The notes under the pieces were generated by a model. The model saw nothing but the letters and a program-made list of their open reading frames with translations, had not been told where the DNA came from and made no database searches. Source: Reticulitermes speratus (Eukaryota > Arthropoda > Insecta > Blattodea > Rhinotermitidae). From it: 64,000 nucleotides of DNA. The position numbers were made by a program, and so were the translations under genes. The stretch is taken from assembly GCA_021186555.1 (NCBI GenBank), contig JAJKFL010000013.1, positions 15,121,243-15,185,242 on the forward strand, given 5' to 3'. Shown piece after piece: positions 47,436-59,400 of this stretch (its first letter is position 1; every line of letters begins with the position of its first letter).

Positions 47436-50400
47436 GTATTAGTTTCTGTTGATGTGTGCTATAGGAAGAAGGACTAGGATAAAATACAGTTCACAAAAAT
47501 GAAAATGTTAAGGCCAGTAAGAAGCTACCAAGCAAGTTGGCTCAAGTGGTAATGCTTTTTACTTGTACTATTTGCAGACAGAATTGATTAGTTGGACAGT
47601 CAGCACAACAATCATTGTATTAGCAATGTTTACTGCTACATGTTTTGCTAACCTTTAGCAATCTTTAGGCAGCCAATACTTTTAGCAGTAAAACATTGAT
47701 AACAAACTAATTGTTGTGCTAACCCTAATATGTGGTTGTGTTTGCAAGTAGTCCTATATAGCACAATGGGATGTACCAATTAAAGACCTTTTGAGTTTTA
47801 TTTGGGATTTGCCTGGTTTGAATGTCAGCCAGAACAGTAATTAATGAATGAAACTACCTTAAGCACCATGTAATGACATTTGATTATTTGTTCAGTTCGT
47901 TAAGTTGACACAGGCTCATGTTTCACTGATCATTGCATCAGTTGAAGTATATTATTAAAAATTTTGTTACTTATTTCTTTTGGTGCATCACAATAGTTGT
48001 ATTTCATAACATTTTGTCTCTGCTTTGTGCTGAAAATATAAATTTATACCTCAGCATTTTTACTGCTGTATGCAATATTGCACTTATTTTGTTGTGACTA
48101 CACATATTATATACAGAACAGTAATACCAATAGCCTTTCAAGAAATTCAGAAGAATGTTAACAGGACACTTGGAGGGAATTTTAAAACTTTGTAGTTCTC
48201 AGGAACAATTTAACAGTTGGTGGTGATGAATGAGAGCTTTTTTTAATGGTCTTTAGACCTGCTATTAAGTCCATCACAAAGTTGGAGTACTAGCACAAAC
48301 ACCAATGCTTCCAACTTGCCTCTTACATTTGGTTACAATATTGTAAAAATATTCTCAGTTTTTTATGAATGCATAGTCCAGTATAGTTTCATTTATTTCA
48401 ATGTGTGACATCACTGTGTAGAGAAATATTAAAGTTTAGGTGTAAGTAAATCAGGGTGCACAAATCCCAGATGCCAGGTCTTCCAGGCAAGTAAAGTTTG
48501 CATGGTGGCGCCTAATATTTTTGGGTCCCCAGTATGGAACTAGTTTTATGTCATCCTTCTGGCATCTAGAATTTTGAGATGACATCTAGATGTTTGGAAA
48601 ATTTGTGCACCCCTGAAGTAAGGTATTTGTTTTGACTTTGATGGCAGTGTGAGTATTTCAAAGCTTTCTGTGAGGTAAAAGGTTGTGATAACTGTATTTT
48701 AAAAATATCAAGGAAGCTGCCATATCTGGCACTGGATGTTACAGAAAGATCTCTTAACTGGAAATTGACCATGAGATCCATTACATTTCACTGTTCCATT
48801 TCCCAGCTGCACACAACACCAATTCCGAGAGTTTCACCATTAATTAATGGTGTTTTATTGTTTTTTATTACATGTACTGTACATTATGTGATGTAGTGTT
48901 GAAAAGAAAGTAGATATTCTGGCAAGGAAAACAGGCAGGATATCAAGTGAAAAACTAAATGGTTAAGTCTTTCCAGTGTGGTTGCTATGTGCACTAAAGA
49001 ACACATCAGGTATAACATCCTAATATGCAGAAAATTATGGTATCCAGCAACCCTTTGATCCTGGAAGTACTGGACATCTCAACTCTTCCTGTATTCTGAA
49101 ATTTGTATTGCTTCATTTGCTGTGCATACAATGTAAGGGGGATTTGTGATTCTCACAGCGCTGTTGATGAAATTCAAGTCTTCTAGAATATGATGCCATG
49201 TCATTTGGTAAAAAGTTACCCACATTTTGGAGGAGCTTGCTGTCTCCATCGTCAGGGTTCCAGGAGTCCAAGAAGAACTATTTCTTGGACTCTTGGGACC
49301 ATAGTATAGAGGCAGCAGGCACCTCCAAAGTGTTGGTAACTTTTTACCAATCATCTCAGAAGTCTTGAAATTTAAACAATGAAAAGACCTAATGGAACTG
49401 AATGTGAATTGCAGGTTTTTTGTTGGTGGTAAGAGGTCCCATGGGTTGATAGGGGCTGATGACCCAGACATGAATGAATTACTATGCAAACAGATTAAGC
49501 TGGAGCAACCAGACATAGATGATCAGTCTGTGGATACGGAGTCAATACTGCCAGAGGAGGCATGCACCCTGGTGGCTGAATTCCGTGATGACACGGAGGA
49601 GTCGATTGTTCCAGATGATGCCATTGCAGGTAACGCACAGCCACAAAAATAAAATCCTTGCTGCCATATTGCAAGAACAGTGCCTGCAAACAATAATTTA
49701 CATTTTCTGAGTCTGAGGAATTGAATTATTGCTTCCTGGCTTGTGTTCTGGTATAAATTATATTAAATTATATAGTAGTCATTTTAAAAATAAGTACAAG
49801 AAGGGGATCTTATAATTACTGAATTAAGAAAAAAATCATAGCTTGCAGTGTAACATCGGGTCTTAAGCCAACCATGTAACATGTTAATGTGCACTGAAAA
49901 ACTTGGATATTTCCAAAATCAAATAATTTGTAGCCTGATTTTTAGTCCCAAGGACCTCAAATTAATGAGGTTTTACTGTAGTGGTATTTGAGTCTCAAAT
50001 AATAATGAGGCAGAATGTCCAGAATGTTTTCATGCATCTTGACTTGTGCAATATATAACAGCTTATTTCATTTTAAGTTCTTGGTGATTGTTCTTGATGC
50101 AGTTCCATTTATTTTTTTTAATCCCAAATAACCTCTGATATTGATAAAACATCATAAACAACAGTTGAATCAACCATTCGACTCAAAGAAGTGTGTCTCT
50201 TGCTTTGATAAGAAAAATGTGTGATAGTGAAGGATGTATTGTTGCAGAAGTGGTAATGGGACAGGAGGTGATAACAGGCAGTGAGTTGGAATTGGTTCAG
50301 GCTGAGGAGGTTGTGACATCTCTAGCAGTGCCAGGCGGTACTGCTGAGACCATGGATGGTATTTCTTCTGTTGCCACAGAAGACGATGATGAGGATGATG

Positions 50401-53400
50401 ATGGAGATTGTGTAAGAACAAGTAGAATGGAGCAACCCATAGAAGGGTGAGATGAGATTCAATGGAGATAGTTACGTACAGTGAAACCTTCTTAAGATGT
50501 TCTTAAAATGTCAAACCAATTGAGCTTATTAAGTACGAAAATGTTGAAGTTCACTGTAAGTACTGTAGAGGTCTTCAGGCTTTCATGATGGGTAATGATT
50601 GGATGATGGTATTCCAAGTTTTGACACTTTTGTAGGATTGTAGGCTGACACACCAAAGAACTCTGATCATTGTAATGTGCTTAATGGTACCAACGTCTTG
50701 GTCAGGAAATCCAGGTACATGGACCTGCTCATGAGGGATGCAATAGATTTCAAATTGCACCCCAACCACATGAGCTGGGAATTTGGGTTCTCCCTCTGCA
50801 AGTGTGGAAGTCACTTTTCTACTTCACAAAGAGAAGGAAGTAGAAGGCGCTCTCCAAGGACAGGGTAGTCATCCCACTGAGGTGACATTATGTTAGTTCT
50901 GCTATCAGAAAATACTAGAGTTCTGCAGTTCTGATTGGCTGCCTTGCTTGTAGTTCATGTATGTAATCAACCAAATTTCTCCCATTAATCACTGCAGTGT
51001 CTATGTGTACATAATTCCTGCACCTTGCTCCAAAGCAGACTGAACCTATGATTCTGCATCTTATCAGAAGATTGTTGCCTGATAATTACTGTAGTTTGTT
51101 AGTTACAAGTTCTGTGTAGGTATTTGTAATGTATATTGTTTAAATTTAATGCCAATAGTTATTCAATTATAAATGTCGCATATTACAAAAACAAAAATCT
51201 GTTTTTTAAATGGCATTGCTCACTGAAAGTCAATTCACAACATGTAACGGTTAATTGCTGTACTTCCTTACTAGATAATTGTGTGTAAAATATGTCTGAC
51301 ACTTTTAAAATAGTAATCAATTGTCTAAAGCTGAAAATGCATAAATGAAATTAATGCTAAAATAGCAGTAAGAATTTACAAACATAATGCCAAAGTTATC
51401 TCCAGAACCAACAAACCCAGGTGTAGAAATGAGATACAAGAGAATGTTTAGCTTTACTACAACATTTCTCTCTCTCTCTGTCTCCACTAAGTTAACGTAT
51501 AGAAACTGAGAAAGATATAAGAATGGCAGAAGAACTGCTGTAGGATTTGCGTCCATACCACTGTTCTTAGATGTTTTACTTTTGTGGGCACTAGGTGATT
51601 GCACTTTGTATTTATACTGAATGTATTTATACTGAATTTTAGCATCATTCTTTCTAGAAGATCATGAATACTGTCTCACAGAATGTACATGAAGTGTGTT
51701 TACATATACTTCTGATTTTTTGGACTTCATTCATACTCCATCTCTGCATTTTGATATTGCCGCTTATATGTTAGAGCAGCAGCTCTAAATCAAAAGTTGC
51801 AGTGTTTTATATGTATTTTTTTTTAATTTTTGTGTGCACTGCACATATGTATGTATTAATTGTCTGAGGGCGCAGGTTGGAGGGATGTGACAAATGGATA
51901 TCTGTGAATAATAGATTGCTTGAGTATGGTAGTTTATTATCACAAAGTTGGTTAGAAATCATTGACTATCTGATGTCAGTTCTTGTGTGGGTTATTTAAG
52001 TATAATATTGCAGAGATGATGAAGCTGCTGGGGTACTGATGCAACATATGGACATTCGTGAACCACTTTCCACCCTGCGAACTCTTTTAGAGCAGCGGCT
52101 GGGTGTTGAGCTAGTAGGCTATCAATTCTGGCTACAGGATGCACAAATGGTGAGTTGTCACATTCATCTTTATATAAAATTTGACACTACGATGTAGGAA
52201 TATGTTCTACTAAACCAAACCTCATGGTGCAGTGGTAAGTACTGCTGCTTCATATTTGGTTTGGATTTTGATCTGGAGACCAACTATCTATACTGAAATT
52301 TTGTGTAATTTTCTGTAGTCCCTCCCAATGCCGTGTTATCTTGCATGTCCTTTTTTCATTCGTAATCTTGTCATTTGAAGCTATGTAACCTGTACAGCTG
52401 GCAAAACCTAATTAAATAAAGCTACTTTGTATGTGAGAAATGCCAGGTTGGGATCTTGGGTGTGATACATTCCATTTGAATTTTCATGGATTTCCTAAGT
52501 CCGCCTGGACAGAAGTTGATTGGCATGTTAAAATAGGCCTTGATTTCTACATCCTTCTTCATTCATTGTCATCGTCAGTGGCTCCTGCTGCTGCATTTAT
52601 GGCCTTTTGCGGTGTCACCCCGAAAGACCATAATTTTGATACCGCTGTGAGAACCTCAAATCTTACAAGTGATTTATTGTTTAGTGTTATATAGCAGTCT
52701 GTTACACAGTGAAATCTCTATCCATCATTCCCCTATGCATCATTTTCCCACAAGTATCTTTCATTTTTTTCTGGTCCTTGTAAATCACTTTTATAAACAA
52801 TACATAATTATGTCAGATGTGTTGTTCCGCAGTGTGTTCCTTTACTGCATCAGTCATTCAGAATTCTTAGTCCTGATCCACAGTGTTCTCTGACTGATCA
52901 TTTTTGAGGCAAAATAGCTAAAGTAACTTGACATTTTTGGAATGTACAGTAGCAGTAACCTGCCCATAGTAGTATCATTACAGCCCAACATTACTTACAA
53001 AATGTTACCATGCCTCAGCCACGTGAGGAATGGAGGTGGTGCAGCAGGGGTGAGGGGAGGCCTACGTTGCAATGTGGCAAACCTCAAAGCTATGTTTGGG
53101 GAGCAGTGAAGAAGATGAAGAGGGGTATGAACGTGAACCTGAACCAGTTCTGGGGTTTGCCACAGTGCATACTGCTTACGAAACTGTTAACATCATCCTG
53201 TTACATCCACAGCATTGGAGAGTATAACAAACAGAACATTTTGAACTTGGAATTGGTGCTGTTTCACCTGAAGTGTAAGGTTTCAACTAAAGCCTTGTCA
53301 ATTACACAATTCTCTCGGGAGGAACAAGTGATTTGCATACAGGCATTGGACTAACGTTTTGTTTATTTGTTGTAGACCCATGCAAAATGTGTCATTTAAA

Positions 53401-56400
53401 TTTTTTGTTTTGTTTTGCCATGTTTTTGTCATATTTAATGCTTTCCCACAACTGTCATTTTCTGACGATCATCATCTTTTTTCCTTTTCCCTGCTCGCTT
53501 CAGAAGTTATTAATGGAGGTGTCACTGTGCAAGTTATACCCTTTGTTGCAGTTAGAAGGACACAAGAACCTAGTTGATCAGTGTGTGCAGGGAGAGGGTC
53601 TGGTCCAGGTGAATGTGCAGATTAAAACAGATGGCAACATCAAGAAGATAAATATTGTGGATGTGCTTAAACCAGCTGAAGAATATGTTGAAATAGCTGA
53701 GGAGCAATGTAAGTCTCTTTCCAGATTTGACTTTGGAATTTAGGAACAGTACATGGTATGTAGCACACATCTGGAAGTATTGGATGGTGTGTACAATTGT
53801 ATTGTACAGTTACAGTGAAACATGCTTTCAGCTATTCAGTTTAAAATGTTTTCATGTTTAATAAGTGCTGAGTGTTTGGTCTGAAGAGTTTTCCATAAGG
53901 TTTCTGTTCTCTATGTTGTCATCATTGACTTTCCAGATTCTCTTATATTATCATTATTGATATTCCTTCAGGAGTGTATTGGCTTATTGTATAACAAAGT
54001 TTTTTTCCTTTTTCTGTATCCTCTCAACATTGTTTTGTATGAAATTGTCAGTCTTATCACTGCTGTGTGTGCCCATTATCCACAGTGAGTATGGAGTGAA
54101 CACAAACACCTTCATACTTGTTGAGGTAAAATGCGGTTGGCTGTCAGCTGGGAAAATCAGTGTGTTTTCATTGCATTTAAGACAGTGATTAGTGGGTTTA
54201 AACACATGCAGAATTTTGTAATTCCTTCATTACAGTTTGTGTTTTGGATCAGTGGGATATTCTTGAACCTGCCATGAAATCTTTCTGAGGACAAGGCTTT
54301 AATTTTAAATATGTGTGTGTGTATGTGTGTCAGACTTTTGAATGACAGTCCTGAGATAGACAGGAATTAGCTTCACCCGATGGATCCAGCAGAGTAGGTG
54401 TCAGATGTTTACATGATTATTTAATGTAGACGGAACCACTTTCCAACATATTACATTTTCTGGCCAGAAGACTGTACGGAGCGTCTATTATATATGTCAG
54501 TATAGTAAAACACTGTCATCTGAAACCTGTAGACTGTGTTATAAATTTATTGTGTGAAAGTGTTTTAATGTGTCATCTTGAAATAACAACAGTAAACACA
54601 GATGAGGTTTCTGATGCAATTAGAAGACAGTTCTTCTTTCTGTCTCCTTCCAAAGTACTAATGAAACACATTTCCATGTGTGGGATAATCCAGATCTTTC
54701 ACCTGTACATAGTTAATAGTGCTTCAGTTTGTGAATAAAAAAAAAAAAGAGCTTCATCAGTGAGCATTTTATTTTATATTTATTTTTAAACATACACTGT
54801 ATGTGTAAGTAAAATGGGTTCATTGTTCATTGTGCTTATGCAGATGTGGAACTGAGTTGCATAAATGGTGTGGATGTTATTGTATTAGGTGCAAATGTAA
54901 GTACCTTAAAAGACTGGAAATTCACAGGTGAATAAAGTTTATATAACTACATATGAAAATATTACAAAGTTAAATGAAATACAGTATTATTGTATAACAG
55001 CAGTTAATCATTTGAAAGTTTGTGAAAATATGAGTACCTGGGAACTGTTATTTAAAACAAGATTAAATGTATATACAAGAATTGTTATGGGGATTGTATG
55101 AATTTAAATGAAAGTTGGAAGAATTAGTAATGAGAAATGTTGTGATCTAAATTTTTTCTCTACTTTTATGAGGAACGTTAAATCAGAGTTATGATAGGCT
55201 AGTAATACAATTCAGATTGATAGACCAAAGAATTGTATACAGAATTTTTGTGGTTAACCTTCATGTATACAGCCATAAAGTTGTCCCTACATGCCATGAA
55301 GGCATATGGACAAGTGGATTTATATCTCCACTGATTCTTATCCTTAGCACTAGATGGAAGTGAATGGTCAGCTTCATGGCCTAGCCCTGGTAAAGCAACT
55401 ATTTAGAAGATAAAGCATGGAATGGGAGGATATTAAAGTGAATTTTGAAGAAGTTGTGTTTGGTAATGCGAATCAGATATATACAGGTTCAGATTCAGTT
55501 GTGGGCTTTTGTGTTAGAAGTGTTCCATCATTGGATTCTGATACCAAGTAGATATTTTGTAAGAGTTAATGTTGATATTAATTATAACAAAAGCTTTCCA
55601 TTTTCAGATGACACTGCTGTTCAGAAACAAACATACCAGGCTCCTGAGTCAAAACACAATGTGATCCGGTGGGTTGTGGACAGTCACTTCAAGAAAGAAC
55701 AGGAGCGGTTGAAGATCCCCACTGGTACGTTGTGTTTCTGTTGATATTTTAAGAGGAATCTGAATTTTCAAAATTCTTGCATGCTTCACTGAAGGAAGTA
55801 ATGAATTTCAGTGGATTGTTTTTGAACACTCTAAACATATCATTGCCTTAATTGCTAAAAATGAATGTATGATGGGGCATTCTGTCTGAATATTGTATGT
55901 CCATGACTACTGATTGTTATTGATGAGCTTTGGTATTGGGTGCCAGCACCAGAGTTGTCACACTGAATTGAATTGAATACATTTCGGTTGCATGGCCTTT
56001 AAAAAGGCCATGCCACACTTAGGCTTCAATCAGGCCCATTGTGCCCCAAAACCCAGAATCATGTATTGAGGCCAGCTCTCCCCATAATGGAGAGAATGGC
56101 TCTTAGATTATATTTCCTGATATCCTTAGGGTCCAGTCTGTCAGCATCTAGGGTGAAAAATCTACGTGTAGCTAAAGTTTCACAGTAGCATAAAACTTGA
56201 TTGGAAGATCCCTCTTCCAATCCACAAAATCTACGTGTAGGATCTTCAGCTAGACCCATCACATGCAGATGCCTTCTCAGTGTATTGTAGACCTGATTTT
56301 CATGCAACTTAAAGACAGTAGTATTGTCTTGTTCTCCATGTGAGGACCCTCAATCTAGTTGTGAGCCTGACGTTGGGAACCAGAAATACTCTGCCAGCGC

Positions 56401-59400
56401 ATTAGATGCTGGTTGAATTGTCACATTAATTTAATTTAGATTTTTAATTGAAATCTGTGGTCTTCTGGGTAATTACATGGCATCGTGTGGTAATTATTTA
56501 CCAAAATAAATAATTACCACACGACGCCGTGTAATTACCCAGAAGACCACAGATTTCATCAACATCGCGGCGGAAGCCTGAAATCAAGGTTAGATTTTTT
56601 ATTATTTAACTGTACATGAATGTCAAACTTCATTTGTATTGTGTTTCAGATTGCTTGTGGCCAGGGTTTTATTGCTGTGCTCTCCTGTGAGATGTTATTT
56701 ACAAACTGGGCCTTCTGTATTTAGAATTGTTGATCAGTGTTATGCATGTGCAACTAGACAACAGTGTAAAATAAGGTCCATTATTGTTGGCTTTATCAGT
56801 GACAGATTTAGTTCAGTTTCATTATTGTGTTGGTTGAGTGTTGTTTTAGCCCCCACTGAGTACAAAAATGGCCAGTAAAGGGCAGATAAAATTACAATAA
56901 CTAGTGTATCCATAAAGTAACTTGCCAATGCTGGATTGTACACTTTTTTTTAATTAATGCATAGGCAGCAAGTAAATGTGACAGATCCATTGTACTGTGG
57001 TAGGTACAGATTTTAGGGAGGAACTTCATGTGAAGTGAAAAGGACTATCAAAATTCCTACAGATAAAGAATGTGCACCTCAATTTTTGATGGAAAAAAGT
57101 GGATTGATATAAGAAACTATGCCACATTTAGATGAAAACTTGCTACAACTTCACCTTCTCATGTTATTTCTTCTGTATGTATTTCCTAGAATTTTTGGGG
57201 TAAACAAACTGCCACCTAGCATGCTGGTGTACCAATAACAGTAGACTTTTATTTTGGAGGTGCACATTTCAAATCTTGGCTAGCCTGACTGATTTTTTCA
57301 TTGTTTTCCCCATTCTCAGCAGGTATCAGTCAGTCATTATCACTTCCTTCCACCCTAATCTTGATTTTTTTTTAACATGAGACTGCATATATGATTTGAA
57401 CATCTGAAGTTCTAAGAAACTTGAGTTTTTGCCATAAAGAGTATTTCTATTTGCAGTTGGCTGCGACTGCTTCTTCTGCCATTTACCCAGACTCACAATT
57501 CTTAAGTGTCTTTTTTACCCTGTTGCTGTAATCTCATATCCCATTAGGTTATTTAAGCCTCTGGAACTGGAATTAAGTGCCCAGTGTACTGTGCAAAATA
57601 CCTGGAATTTAAATGGCTGCCCATTACTTGGCATGTTCTTGGCTGATGACTATAGTGGATGTTTTTTTTTTCTCAGCATCACACTGCACGTTGACTGTGG
57701 CCATCCTTTGGGACCAAAGGGTTAAGAACTGTGTATCAGAGATTGTCATTTTCAGCTTTGAAGCAGATTATATGATGATCATGCAAAATAAACTGGAAAG
57801 GACTGGGTGGAACTGGTTATATGATATTTCAGGGTACTGTCATGGCATTTAAGTTACATGGAGGACAATGAAAATCATGAAAACTGTGATCAGTTTAGGT
57901 AGTGGCCTGGTCATATTACGAACTTGTACGTCTGAAATTTGTCATCACTTGACCTGACCTGTATACTGTATTTATTTTATGTAGATCCGAATGAGTGGTC
58001 AGTAGCTCATGTGCGTCTCTGGCTGCAGTGGGCTGTGCGCCAGTTCAATCTTGTGGGCCTGCACCTGAATGATTGGAATATCACAGGCAAACAACTATGT
58101 CAGCTGTCATTGTCTGACTTCCATTCCAAGGTTCCATATGACCCTGGAGATCTCTTCTGGACCCACTTAGAACTTCTGCGCAAGTGCAAGTTTGTAGGTG
58201 AGTTACTTTTGAGAACTGTGGGGAAGGTAAGGCGGGGTTCATATTGCAGTAAATCTTCATCGTCCTTTTGTATGAACTGCTCACATTTATGAAACAGTTT
58301 ATTTTTAGAAGATCTAGTAAAGGATAAAGTAACTCAGCAGTTCAGATGTTTTTGAAACAGTGTCATTCTCTTTGTCTTATCAACTTTAGTTAAGGTATTT
58401 CAGCATTGGTTTTGCTTTATGTGGCAGCTGTGGTGCAGAAACAAGCAGACAGTCAGCAGTATGTCACACATGCTGAAGGACAGCAGCAGATTCGAGGCCG
58501 ACAGCAGCGACAAACCAAGCTGGGCAAACTGCCTCGTATTATTGGCCTACCACTTAGTGTAGTTGAATCAAGTGGTATGGGTTGTGGGAACAGAACTGGT
58601 GAGAAATGTTTGGACTTGCAGCTGAACCTATCATTACTATATGCCTCTAGCAGTAGTGTAGCTGCAGGCTTAACATGTGGAATGAGGAAGTTTTGCCAAT
58701 AGGTAAAGGTTTCTGGTGGTGCTATTTGCAAATGTTTTGTGTGCTTGGATGAAATCTTGGGAGTACTTTTGTTCTTTTGAGTAATTAACGTGAAACTTGA
58801 GTTGTACAAAGAAAACTATTGCATTCTGTTTACATATTATTATGAAGTCACACTACAAAAGTGAACTTAAGTAAGCATTATCGTATTAAAGTAGGTGTGT
58901 CTGGGAAGTGTTGGCATCATTTGAGATTTTATTAATCCTAAAACTCGTAGTCAGGTCTGCACCTACTAATTCACTTTCCATACGTAATTTACATCTTGGT
59001 CCACCAGCACACTTAAAGACAAACAAAAACAAGTTTGTGTTATTTTTCAGTGTGTTGTAATTGCACCTTATTGAATGCATACTGATATTTATCAGGACAG
59101 GGATATGTTTTGAGGGCTATGCATGTTTAACTTGTTTCAAAGATTCTGGCACACTTGCATTCTGTATCTGTGTTATTTGAGAGGAGGGATTGCAGTAAGG
59201 AATGTACTAGTATTGTGCATGTGTGAACATTTCATATTTTAAACTTTTCATATGTTTAATCCTTGATTGCCAGGATCAATATGCAGCTCAATTCTACCAC
59301 AAATACAAAGTACCAAAAGTGATCAGACTGAACTTCTATGTTTTGTAGAGTGTCCCAGTACAACCAACATCTGTAAGGAAATCTGATAACTTTCAACCTC

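Larger units (their letters stand above)
55725..57984 (+). other. GABP-alpha intron 55725-57984 with LINE, hairpin and SINE relics
   Basis: Holds a LINE C-terminal fragment on the minus strand (56035-56330), a long hairpin (56449-56559) and a B-type SINE relic (57222-57360). Otherwise CpG-poor unique DNA. Confidence 0.6.

Noticed and set aside
53010-53354. 114-codon frame in a GABP-alpha intron considered as an extra exon
   Set aside because: The flanking exons 52149 and 53552 already join in phase 0 and give the expected OST domain.
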